Positions 1 to 9,100 of a stretch of DNA of 40,857 nucleotides are shown piece by piece. Origin of the DNA: Aquaticitalea lipolytica (GTDB lineage: Bacteria > Bacteroidota > Bacteroidia > Flavobacteriales > Flavobacteriaceae); the NCBI RefSeq assembly GCF_014641635.1, contig NZ_BMIC01000009.1:1-40857 (forward strand), in the 5' to 3' direction. The notes beneath the pieces were generated by a model. That model was given only the letters and a program-made list of their open reading frames with translations, had not been told where the DNA came from and ran no database searches. The stretch's first letter is position 1. Each line of letters begins with the position of its first letter. The position numbers and the translations under genes were made by a program.

Positions 1-2863
1 TAAGCGCCATAGTTTCAGTAAATCTACTTGGAAGAGTATACCCTAACTGTAAACTACGTAATCTAATATAATCACCCTTTTGAAGAAATCTATCTGAATT
101 TTGATTTGAATTACTAAATGGTCTAGGTAACACATTAGTATCTCCTGGATTTCTCCAGTAGTTAAATGCATCTAGTCTTTGATTATCAGAAACATTTGCT
201 CCATCACTTAACATATTTTGTTCAGGTACGTTGAAAGTATAATTACCAACTTTATAGTAGAGGTTTGCAGACAAATCAAATCCACTGTATTGTACAGTTG
301 TACTTACACTTCCATCTAAATCTGCAAAAGGAGATTTTCCAGATAATGCTACTTCATTTCCATTAGCATTATTAGTAACGTTTCCATCTACATCTAGATA
401 TAAAGCTTCTCCATTAGCAGGATTAACACCAGCATATCTTGTTAGAAAGAAAGTGTTTACTTCTTCGCCAACTCTTAATATAGAGAAGAAATTACTTGTA
501 GTAAATAAATCACTCTCATTTACTCCTACTGTATTAGGATCATCTACATTAACTAATTTAGTTACCTCGTTATCATATAAGTTTAAATTAGCAGAAACTG
601 TCCACTTTAATTTTTCATTACGAATAATATCTCCAGCTAATTCAAACTCAAGACCTTTATTAACCATTTCACCTAGGTTACCAGTAACAGCGTTACCACC
701 TGTAGTTAATGATAATTGCTCATTCAATAATAAGTCAGAAGTTGTTCTGTTATAATAATCAATAAGACCTCTTAATCTATTATTAAATAATCCAAATTCA
801 AGTCCAACACCGTAGTTGAAGTTTTGCTCCCATCCTAAATTTGGATCTCCAAAGTTATTTGGCACTATAGTGGTAAATCCATTATTATAAGCACCAAAAC
901 CATAAGTAGTAATTGATGAGTAGTTACCAATTTGGTCGTTACCAGAAGTACCTGCTGAAGCTCTTAACTTTAACGTACTAAAAGTTTTATTGCTTGCCAT
1001 AAACTCTTCATTAGTAATATTCCAAGCAACAGAACCACTATAAAAATTACCATATTTAGAGTTTGTTCCAAATCTAGAAGACCCATCTCGTCTAACAGTA
1101 GCATTAATAATATATCTATTATCATAGTTATAATCAACGTTTGCTGCTAATGAAAATAACGAATACTCTGTACGATTACTCCCTACAGCAATTGGTGTAG
1201 CAGCAACATTTAATACTGATGGACCACCTACAACAAAACCTTGACCATTTGCTAAATAATTTCTAAAGTTATTTTTTACATATTCTGATAAAGCAGTAAG
1301 TTCTAGGTTATGAACATCACCAAAAGTATTTGTATATGTGATTTTATTTAGCCAAGTATATGTGAAATCAAATGAGCCGCTATCCGTTTTAGAACCAGTT
1401 GGCACACCACCATTAACAATTAAATCAAGTACTGAGCCAGGTTGTAAGAAAGTTTCATTTCTAAATTGCTCATAAACTCCTGAACCCTGAGTTAAAAATT
1501 TAATATTATCAGTTAATTTTAAATCTAAATATAAATTACCTAAAAATCTATTAAAATATCGAGTTCTAATATTTTGGTTTAACTCAGCAGACACAGGATA
1601 ACCTTCATGTGTAGGGTTGTAAATTGGATTACCATTTGCATCTAAAACTTGATCACCATTTGCATCTAAAACAAATTTAGTTTCATATGGGTTATAATCA
1701 TATATTGCTCTAAATGGGTTTTGAACGTTGTTTCTATCTCTTGGATCTCCATTTTCAATACTAGAGAAAGATAAACTTGAACCAATTTTAGCCCAATCTT
1801 TAATTTGATAATCAACATTTACACGACTTGTAAGCCTGTTAAATGCATTAATGTCTTGAATAATACCTGTATCTTCATCATAACCTAATGAGAAGAAATA
1901 ATTCATTCTCTCTTCTCCACCTGAAGCCGTTAAACTTATAGACTTTTGAAGACCATCTTGTAATAAATCATCTTGCCAGTTGTGGTCTAGCCCTAAAAGC
2001 CTTTGATATTCTGCATTAGAAGAAATACCAGCGCCAATACCTTGACCTAGTTCTCTTTCATACTGAAGTTTTTGAGCTGCGTTCATCATAGTAAAGTTAT
2101 CTTTAACTTTTCTACTTTTACCTATTCTTGAACTAAATTTGAAAATACCATCTTGACCTTTTTTACCTCTCTTAGTTGTAATAAGCACAACACCATTACC
2201 TCCACGAGCACCATAAATAGATGTAGATGCAGCATCTTTTAAAACACTTACAGATTCAACATCGTTAGGATTAATACCATTAACGTCATTTTCATTTACT
2301 TGAGCTCCATCAACAATATACAATGGTTGGTTACCTGCATTAATAGAACCAATACCACGAACTCTAATAAACGCAGTTTGACCAGGTTTACCATTCTGAG
2401 CCGTAACTTGTACGCCAGAAGCGACACCTTGAAGCATATTATCTATACTTACTGAAGGTGCTAATTTTTCTAAATCTTCTGAGGTAACATTAGATACCGC
2501 AGAAGTTAATTCATCTCTTGACTTTGTACTAAAACCAACAACTACAATTTCTGCTAAAGACTCAATGTCTTCTTGCATACTAATATTGATTGTATTGCTT
2601 GTTCCTACAACAGCAGACGTGCTTTTCATCCCTATGAATGAAAATACTAATGTTTCACCAACACTAGCCTTGATAGTATAATTACCATCGAAATCGGTTT
2701 GAACTCCTCTTGTAGTTCCTTTCACAATTACATTTACACCAGGTAATGGCAAACCGTCTGTAGCAGCGGTAACCGTACCAGTGACAGATTTCTCTTGTGC
2801 AAAAGAATTAAATGTTAAAAAAAAGAGTAATCCCATCAAAAATAAAAAGTTTTTTACTTTCAT
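1..2863 (-). CDS. SusC/RagA-family TonB-linked outer membrane protein (partial, C-terminus missing)
   Basis: The frame is open from an ATG at 2863 to the window edge, about 954 codons; the C-terminal barrel strands lie outside. Order seen: signal peptide (residues 1-22, ending FNSFAQ), a carboxypeptidase-regulatory-like domain (VTAATDGLPLPGVNV), a TonB-box-like stretch followed by the plug domain (IDNMLQGVASGVQV; LKDAASTSIYGARGGNGV), then a long Asn/Tyr/Asp-rich beta-barrel (GGEERMNYFFSLGY). The last visible piece, RFLQKGDYIRLRSLQLGY, is typical of the barrel about 60-80 residues from the end. SusC proteins import oligosaccharides or peptides with a SusD lipoprotein, which would lie beyond position 1. 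The substrate cannot be read from the sequence. Confidence 0.95.
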   Translation of the reverse strand, partial: MKVKNFLFLMGLLFFLTFNSFAQEKSVTGTVTAATDGLPLPGVNVIVKGTTRGVQTDFDGNYTIKASVGETLVFSFIGMKSTSAVVGTSNTINISMQEDIESLAEIVVVGFSTKSRDELTSAVSNVTSEDLEKLAPSVSIDNMLQGVASGVQVTAQNGKPGQTAFIRVRGIGSINAGNQPLYIVDGAQVNENDVNGINPNDVESVSVLKDAASTSIYGARGGNGVVLITTKRGKKGQDGIFKFSSRIGKSRKVKDNFTMMNAAQKLQYERELGQGIGAGISSNAEYQRLLGLDHNWQDDLLQDGLQKSISLTASGGEERMNYFFSLGYDEDTGIIQDINAFNRLTSRVNVDYQIKDWAKIGSSLSFSSIENGDPRDRNNVQNPFRAIYDYNPYETKFVLDANGDQVLDANGNPIYNPTHEGYPVSAELNQNIRTRYFNRFLGNLYLDLKLTDNIKFLTQGSGVYEQFRNETFLQPGSVLDLIVNGGVPTGSKTDSGSFDFTYTWLNKITYTNTFGDVHNLELTALSEYVKNNFRNYLANGQGFVVGGPSVLNVAATPIAVGSNRTEYSLFSLAANVDYNYDNRYIINATVRRDGSSRFGTNSKYGNFYSGSVAWNITNEEFMASNKTFSTLKLRASAGTSGNDQIGNYSSITTYGFGAYNNGFTTIVPNNFGDPNLGWEQNFNYGVGLEFGLFNNRLRGLIDYYNRTTSDLLLNEQLSLTTGGNAVTGNLGEMVNKGLEFELAGDIIRNEKLKWTVSANLNLYDNEVTKLVNVDDPNTVGVNESDLFTTSNFFSILRVGEEVNTFFLTRYAGVNPANGEALYLDVDGNVTNNANGNEVALSGKSPFADLDGSVSTTVQYSGFDLSANLYYKVGNYTFNVPEQNMLSDGANVSDNQRLDAFNYWRNPGDTNVLPRPFSNSNQNSDRFLQKGDYIRLRSLQLGYTLPSRFTETMAL

Positions 2864-2881
2864 AAATTTTAATTTAAATTA

Positions 2882-2952
2882 TTTTGAGTTAGTTTTTAGC
2901 AACTTAAAAAGGATGGTAGTGAAGAAAATTATTTTTGAAGACTAACTCAAAA
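2882..2952 (-). promoter_or_regulatory. 12-bp perfect inverted repeat in the susC leader
   Basis: TTTTGAGTTAGT at 2882-2893 is the exact reverse complement of ACTAACTCAAAA at 2941-2952, with a 47-nt spacer. In the minus-strand mRNA the stem would end 18 nt before the susC ATG, so it could affect translation initiation. This is inferred from sequence only. Confidence 0.45.
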
Positions 2953-3152
2953 AATATACTTACTGAATTATGAAATTAAAGTTAACATGGTTTAATACAT
3001 AATAAATAATAAGACTCACCACCATGCCTTTTTGCAATTGCTGGAAGTAAAAAAACGATATTTAAGAACTAGTATGAAGAAGAATGTTTTAAACGTTTTA
3101 ATTTTCATTTAAAAGGTTGCTAAAATGGTTATGAACGACATTAACTAAAAAA

Positions 3153-3197
3153 ATAAATCAAAATAATATTATAAATGATTGAATATCTTTGATTTAT
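3153..3197. promoter_or_regulatory. 10-bp inverted repeat
   Basis: ATAAATCAAA (3153-3162) and TTTGATTTAT (3188-3197) are exact reverse complements with a 25-nt spacer. Both arms are AT-rich, so chance is possible. Confidence 0.25.
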
Positions 3198-3341
3198 GCT
3201 TTTATTTCAAAATAACATGAAATGCTTAAAAATATAATTAAACGGCATAAATTGTATATTTAATGTCTCATTAATGAAGTTAAAGGGTTATCAATTTTTA
3301 TTTTTTTTTTGATAACTGCATTTTGATTTGTTAAGTAGATA

Positions 3342-3369
3342 TTTTTTGCTTGTTAAAACAAGCAAAAAA
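3342..3369. promoter_or_regulatory. 28-nt near-continuous palindrome
   Basis: Two perfect 13-nt arms, TTTTTTGCTTGTT (3342-3354) and AACAAGCAAAAAA (3357-3369), flank a 2-nt spacer. It lies about 140 bp before the LytTR gene and 480 bp before the susC start. The A/T tracts flanking a GCTTG/CAAGC core suit either a dimeric operator or a bidirectional terminator. Confidence 0.5.
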
Positions 3370-3512
3370 GTATTTCTTTTAAATAAGTTCACATTTTATT
3401 CTAAATAATAACTTTAATATATCTTACATTATAAAATGATATAGATTACCCCTTTATTTAGTAAAGATTATCGCTATTAATTCTTTCATTTGAAATTAAA
3501 ATTTTTAAGCCA

Positions 3513-4241
3513 ATGATACAAGTATTAATTTTAGACGAAGATAAATTAAATAGAAAAAGGATTAAACAGCTTCTAAATAATTATGGATCAATTTTCATAA
3601 TTAATGAATGCTCAGAAGTAAGTGAGTTAGAGTTCTTTTTAATTAATAACACTATTGATTTATTGATTTCTGATATCAATTTCAATAATGATGTTATCAT
3701 TTTTGACTTTTTAGAGAAATTCTCTAGCTCGGCTGATTTTCTTACAATTATAGTTTCCGAAGATAACAACTTTGCACTAAAGGCCTTTGAATATCAAATA
3801 TTCGATTATTTATTAAAGCCATTCTCCGATGTCAGGTTTGTTGAATCAATTCAAAATTTTATCAAAAATCATTTGACTACAAAAAAGGAAATATCAAATA
3901 AAGAAACATTAATAAACCATGATAAATTTCCTTTGAAATTGGCAAATAAAATATTGTTCATTAATAATTGTGAAATTAAATATATAAAAGCATCAGGTGG
4001 CTATTCTGAGGTATATACCAAAGAGAAAAAATTTGTTATAAGAGAAGCAATAAGTAAGTTTGATAATATGCTGCCAAATAGCTTTATTAGAATTCACAGA
4101 TCAACTATAGTTAATGTCGAATTTATAAAGGAAGTTATGTATTCTAATTATGGAGATTTAACTATTAAAATTGATAGTGGAGAATTATTAAGAATCGGAA
4201 AAACTTATAAATCAAATTTTAAAAGTTCCACAAAAATTTGA
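3513..4241 (+). CDS. LytTR-family response regulator (orphan)
   Basis: 242 aa. The N-terminal receiver domain (about 1-120) keeps the acidic pair D8/E9, phosphoacceptor D54 (LLISDINF), the switch-position serine (VSED) and K102 in LLKPF. The C-terminal LytTR DNA-binding domain (about 140-242) has I-K-A-S-GGYSEVYT and the RIHRSTIVN motif. It would bind DNA as a dimer at direct repeats. No histidine kinase is adjacent; the divergent neighbour is the susC-like gene across a long spacer, so it may control that locus. The post-D54 segment (NFNNDVIIF) lacks the usual MP-x-x-G, so the receiver is divergent. Confidence 0.88.
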   Translation: MIQVLILDEDKLNRKRIKQLLNNYGSIFIINECSEVSELEFFLINNTIDLLISDINFNNDVIIFDFLEKFSSSADFLTIIVSEDNNFALKAFEYQIFDYLLKPFSDVRFVESIQNFIKNHLTTKKEISNKETLINHDKFPLKLANKILFINNCEIKYIKASGGYSEVYTKEKKFVIREAISKFDNMLPNSFIRIHRSTIVNVEFIKEVMYSNYGDLTIKIDSGELLRIGKTYKSNFKSSTKI

Positions 4242-4309
4242 TAACACCAAACATCTTCTGTCAAAGTCTTTTAATTGTAATTTGTTAAATTCTGTTTTGT
4301 ATTTATAAT

Positions 4310-4355
4310 AATTCATGTAGCTAACAACTATGCGGTTAACTGACATAAAATGAAT
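4310..4355. terminator. Imperfect hairpin between convergent genes
   Basis: An imperfect stem pairs ATGTAGCTAAC with GTTAACTGACAT, with one mismatch and one bulge. It sits in the 190-bp gap between two convergent genes and may end transcription of one or both. It has no strong U-tract, so support is weak. Confidence 0.25.
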
Positions 4356-4432
4356 TTTTTAATTATATAAATATCATAAAATTTGATAATGTAATTTAGT
4401 TTTTGTAAATAAATAAGATTAAGTTTTAAATA

Positions 4433-5170
4433 TTATTTATTTAGTTCATTGTAATAAAGGTCGCTCTTAAATCCAAATTTATTTAATTGTCCAACTTTAC
4501 AACTAAGGAATTCTTTATTGAAATTTATTTCTGCAAAATTCATTTTGTATTTTAAATTTCTTGAATCAATAAATGATATTTTAATTTCATTAATTAAACT
4601 TTTTTCTGTATGATATTCAATCTCGTATTCTGAATAGCTAAACAAATCTTTATTAGACTTTATAATTTTTACTTTACCCTTCTTTATCTTAAATGGATTA
4701 TTATAAAAATGATAAATTAAAAAATATTCATTTGATTTAAAGCACCAAATATTGTTCCCTAAGGGAACTACTGCAGGTATAACTAATACATTATTACAAT
4801 AAGAAACAGAGTAACTCCATTTTTTTGTCTTAAATATTGAACCCGTGAGATTAAACGGACTTTTTGTTATCAAGCTATCTATTTTTTTATCTCTAGAATT
4901 TACTCCATAATAAGTGTAAAATGATTCAACTACGGATAGTCCATTATCTTTTTTTACTTCAACACATTTATCATACCCTTTACCCGTAACTGTTTTTGGA
5001 GTTTTCGTACAAAATCTTTTATTTATTATAACATCTACATCAATACTTTTTTTTAATGTTTTCTTGTAATAAAATTCATTTTTATCTTTTAGTTGTCCAT
5101 TAGTTTTACAACTAAAATAAAAAATCAAAATAAGTAAGTATAAATGTTTATTTAATCTTAATTTAAGCAT
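4433..5170 (-). CDS. Putative lipoprotein of unknown function
   Basis: 245 aa. The N-terminus has a basic region, a hydrophobic stretch and a lipobox-like FYFSC with the acceptor Cys at about residue 21, so a lipoprotein is likely. The rest is Lys-, Asn- and Tyr-rich with alternating hydrophobic residues, consistent with a beta-rich fold, and has further cysteines (RFCTK, YDKC, YCNN, WCFK, LSCK). I recognise no family. It is a single gene, divergent from the CPBP protease across 195 bp containing motif copy A. Confidence 0.7.
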   Translation of the reverse strand: MLKLRLNKHLYLLILIFYFSCKTNGQLKDKNEFYYKKTLKKSIDVDVIINKRFCTKTPKTVTGKGYDKCVEVKKDNGLSVVESFYTYYGVNSRDKKIDSLITKSPFNLTGSIFKTKKWSYSVSYCNNVLVIPAVVPLGNNIWCFKSNEYFLIYHFYNNPFKIKKGKVKIIKSNKDLFSYSEYEIEYHTEKSLINEIKISFIDSRNLKYKMNFAEINFNKEFLSCKVGQLNKFGFKSDLYYNELNK

Positions 5171-5226
5171 TATCTATAATAATTAAATCATTAATAAAAT
5201 TAATTAATTGTAATAAAAACTTAAGT

Positions 5227-5243
5227 CATTCGATAATTTGATA
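5227..5243 (+). promoter_or_regulatory. Shared motif, copy A
   Basis: CATTCGATAATTTGATA, differing at one position from copies B and C (CATTCGATAATATGATA). It lies 56 nt from the lipoprotein start at 5170 and 122 nt before the CPBP gene, reading toward the latter. See the finding on the four-copy motif. Confidence 0.5.
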
Positions 5244-5287
5244 TTCATTTTTGATGGACATATAAAAAAATCAACCTTAATAAACAG

Positions 5288-5295
5288 TATTTTTG
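5288..5295 (+). promoter_or_regulatory. Candidate -7 promoter box of the CPBP gene
   Basis: TATTTTTG fits the Bacteroidota -7 consensus TAnnTTTG and lies 70 nt before the start codon. No well-spaced -33 TTG was seen, so this is tentative. Confidence 0.35.
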
Positions 5296-5336
5296 GGAAA
5301 TAAGATTTGATAGTTATATATCTTATCTTTTATACA

Positions 5337-5352
5337 TCAATCAATCAATCAA
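5337..5352 (+). repeat. (TCAA)4 tetranucleotide repeat
   Basis: Four tandem TCAA units followed by two TTAA units end 5 nt before the CPBP start codon at 5366. A repeat here spaces the start codon from the upstream leader; copy-number change could alter expression. The copy number is low. Confidence 0.6.
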
Positions 5353-5365
5353 TTAATTAACACCA

Positions 5366-6118
5366 ATGAATTTACTTAAATCAAAAGGAGTGCTTTATCT
5401 ATTAGTAGTACTCATGTTAACCGTATTAGGCGTATTTATAATACACCAATTACAACTAAAAAGTATTTATTTCAGATACACAGTTGCATTACCTGGAATT
5501 ATAGCACTGTTATTTCTTACTACTAAAAAAGAAATGAGTTTTCCTGAATTTACAAAGCAGTTTATAGTTACTAAAAAGAGCATTAAATGGCTTTTATTAG
5601 CGTTAATCTTTTATACTTTAGTTTCTTATTTATCAACAGGGATTTCATATTTATTTTTTAAAGGAAACTTTGTTTTAATTCCAATCTTTCAAATTCCACT
5701 CTCTAAAGTATGGTTAATATTCGTTTTGGCATTTTTCGAAGAAATTGGTTGGAGAGGTTACGGTTTACCTATTTTGATTAAAAAGACAAGTCTAGTATTT
5801 GCCAGTCTTATTGTAGGTGTAATATGGGCATTATGGCATTTTCCAGGTTACTTAGTTAATTTTGGAGCTCCCAATGACATCCCATTTATTTTATTTGTTG
5901 TTTGGGTTATTGCGGCCTCCTTTATCTTTACTTGGTTGTACATAAAATCAAACTACAATATTTGGACTGCAGTATTATTACATTTTGGAGCAAACATGAG
6001 CTTACAATTATATCCAATAATGCCTTCCATAGCAGGAACGTCTTATACATTTTACATAATGACTTTAATAGTAGTGATAATTACAATTATTATATATTCA
6101 AAAAAGCATCAATTATAA
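5366..6118 (+). CDS. CPBP-family intramembrane metalloprotease
   Basis: 250 aa, with about seven or eight hydrophobic segments. The CPBP/Abi (Rce1-like) motifs are present in order: EE-x3-R in FFEEIGWRGYG (about residue 125), WALWHFPG with the motif-2 histidine, and LLHFGANMS (H-x3-N) near the C-terminus. Such proteins cleave substrates in the membrane plane; bacterial members act in bacteriocin immunity, protein maturation or unknown roles. Its stop is one base from the stop of the convergent permease-peptidase gene. The target is unknown. Confidence 0.88.
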   Translation: MNLLKSKGVLYLLVVLMLTVLGVFIIHQLQLKSIYFRYTVALPGIIALLFLTTKKEMSFPEFTKQFIVTKKSIKWLLLALIFYTLVSYLSTGISYLFFKGNFVLIPIFQIPLSKVWLIFVLAFFEEIGWRGYGLPILIKKTSLVFASLIVGVIWALWHFPGYLVNFGAPNDIPFILFVVWVIAASFIFTWLYIKSNYNIWTAVLLHFGANMSLQLYPIMPSIAGTSYTFYIMTLIVVIITIIIYSKKHQL

Positions 6119-6119
6119 A

Positions 6120-9100
6120 CTAATTTAAGTAAAAAACATTATCAGTCAAATTTTTATCCAAACGTGTGCTGTAAGGATCTATTACTATATAAGTTGGTAA
6201 TTCATCTACTATTATTTTAAATGTCATATTGTTTTTGTCAATCATATAAGGCTTTAAAGAGAGCATATTTTCAGTAGAGGAAATTATATCGGGATGTCGG
6301 GTAAATAATCCTATTTGTATGGGCTCATTTATTGAAATTGACTTTTCTTCTCCATTATCTAAAGTCCTAAATCGATTAGCTGAAACATCAACTGTAACTT
6401 CATATTTATTATCAAGCTGCTTAATTGTACCTTTGCTTATTTTTAAATCGTAGGTAACAACCTTTTTTAACCAATCATCCACTAACAGTTTGTATTCATT
6501 AGGCACATAGTTATTAAGTTCTTCAAAAAACTCAAGAAAACTTGCATTTAAATTTATATCTCCTTTATTTTTATCTATAGTATTTTTTATAGCCATATTA
6601 AGTTCATCCTCTCCTATTAATTCTTTTAATGCTAACATTACTGTATAGCTTTTTCCATAAGCCAGATAGCTTTGTCCATCTAAAAATTGAAGCGAAGGTT
6701 CCTTTTCTGACGCAAATGAACGTCCTGAAAAATAGGTCTGATTGGCTGTTGCGCTTAATTGTCTAACACTACTCATTCCATATTCTTTTGACATAATGAC
6801 AGCTTCAGCATATTTCGCAAAGCCCTCAACAAGAAAAGATGCCCCTGGTCCATATTTTGGTGTTAAAATATGGCCAAACCATTGATGAGCAACTTCGTGA
6901 ATCGTTCGTTTAGCAACCAAGTCAAAGTTTCCTTCCACAGTATTGTTAACTAAATATAAACGGTTTTCGACCATACTTATGGTTCCTGGATGGGCAAAAC
7001 CACCAAATGGCCAATAACTTGGAATTTCTACAATGCGTAAGTGATTGAATGGGTATGGCCCAAAATTTTGTGCACAATAATCTAAAGCAAGTTTTACGTT
7101 TTCTTGTATGTTTTCTATATTGTATGGTTGTGATATATCATAATATTGTTCAATAGAGATACCTTTATAGTTCTCTTTTTTAATGGCATAGGCACCAGAA
7201 AAATAAGCGATACTTGGTATGATTTTATGTGATGCCTTATATTGGTAGAAGTTACGATTGTTTTTAGACCATTTCTTTATGAAATCGCCAGGGGCTATTG
7301 CTGTTTGATCACTCTCAGTTGATATAGTTGTTTCAAAATAAATCTTTCTGACATTTGGATTATCATCATTTTGTAAATGAAGGTCATTTGTGACTATCTC
7401 TTCTCGCTTTGGCAAACCTCGCTTTTGCCGTTCAAAAGCATTGGTTATTTCTACCCTCTTTCTGTAACCCAAGACAGGCTCAAAACTATTGGAAGTAATG
7501 TAGGTGCCATTATTGACAATAGCATCATCTATATCAAAACCGTCTTTCTTTTTTTCTAATTCGTAAAATAAATGTACTTTTTCCTTTGGAAGTATAGGCC
7601 TGTCAAACTCATATAAATAAGTACTGTATGTAGTATCGTATTTTATCAATCTTGCTCGTTCGAGTTTTATTGCTTTTAAAGGAAGTCTTTCAAAAATCAA
7701 CATTTTATCTATAGGCTTATTATGCGTGTTTTCTAAAACACAATCAGCATTTATAACATACTTTCCCTCTTTGGGGTACAAATCTACTTTTGTTTTAATA
7801 TCAATAAAGACCAATTGTCCTAATGACTCAAATCTTTTATAGTTTTTTTCATAGCCTTCTCGAAAATCTAAATCGTCAGTCTTTGTTGAATATTCTGTAG
7901 CTACATTAGTATTGTAAAAGATAGCCACTACTAATACCATAAATATTGAAATCTGCATTACAAAAAGCAGGCGTGTGGATTTTGACCAATTTGAAGTTAG
8001 CTCTTGTATCTTAAATTTTAAACCATACGTAGTTCCACGCTTCCAAATTTTAAAGGAAATGAATGTCAAAATACTTCCCAATACTATCCAACATATTGCA
8101 TAATAGTGAAAACGTGTTGCATAGTCTCCATATCCAATCATATTGCTAAATTCTACATAGGGTAACTTTCCTATTTTTAATAAAGGATGTTCAATCCCAA
8201 TACTCCCTGCAACTGGACTTTGAAAGATAATTATGAGTAACCCAGTAGTTATCATTCCAAGATATTTATTTGGAGAAATTGCTTGAATAAATAAAGCCAG
8301 CATTATACTAAATAACATTCCAATACCCATAAAGTAAAACATCGATGCATATTGCCAAATTTCAAAATGATAATAGTTATTAGTTATTTGAAAGGCTATA
8401 GCAATCAGAATGCTTATTGATATCAATACGATTGGAAGCATTACAAGTGTAACGCCTTTTGAAAGGAAAAGAGCAGTATTTGAAACTGGCGTAGCGTCAA
8501 TAATTCCGTCAAAATTTAAACTACGCTCCCTCCAAACCAATTCTCCACTATAAAAAATAATCAATAACAAACACATTACTGGAAATGGGTCTTTAATAAG
8601 TTCAATCAACAAATTTGTTGTAGGATATAAACTATCATTGTATGCTCCACCGCTATTAATCTTAATATAAATTTCTGAAGCAACAATAAACACCCACAAT
8701 AAAAAGACAGCTATAAAAGGCAGGCTTTTAAATAGACTATTAAGTTCTATTCTTAATAATGACATTAGGCTTAACAGTTTTGATTTTGTATTGAGCTTAA
8801 TATTATTGATCGTCTTGTATGTTTTTTTCTGAAAAATTTTGTCCCCTTCTTTTTCTGTTTTTTTTATTTTTATTGGATTTAACTTCTTGAAAGAAAATAC
8901 TTTGTAAGTAACGCTTAATGCTAAAAAGGAAACCATTAACCATACAACTCTATTCCACATAAAATATCCAGAGAAGTGAAGCAACTCTGTGTTTTTTTGA
9001 AATGGTGTCCAAAATTGGGTTTGTTCAAAGAAAGCCGATAGTCCAAAAGGGTCTGCAAGTGCAGCAAAGAACATATTTTCAGATGTTCCTGGAACAGTAT

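Larger units (their letters stand above)
2864..3512. other. 649-bp intergenic region between divergent susC-like and LytTR genes
   Basis: Very AT-rich, with no convincing open reading frame on either strand. It must hold promoters for both divergent genes. It contains three perfect inverted repeats (2882-2952, 3153-3197, 3342-3369), listed separately. No exact TAnnTTTG -7 box was found for the susC-like gene. Confidence 0.7.

Noticed and set aside
453-755. 100-codon plus-strand open frame
   Set aside because: It lies antisense inside the susC-like gene, whose plug and barrel sequence is clear on the minus strand.
5902-6123. 73-codon plus-strand open frame
   Set aside because: Overlaps the CPBP protease gene in another frame; the CPBP motif H-x3-N is in the other frame here.
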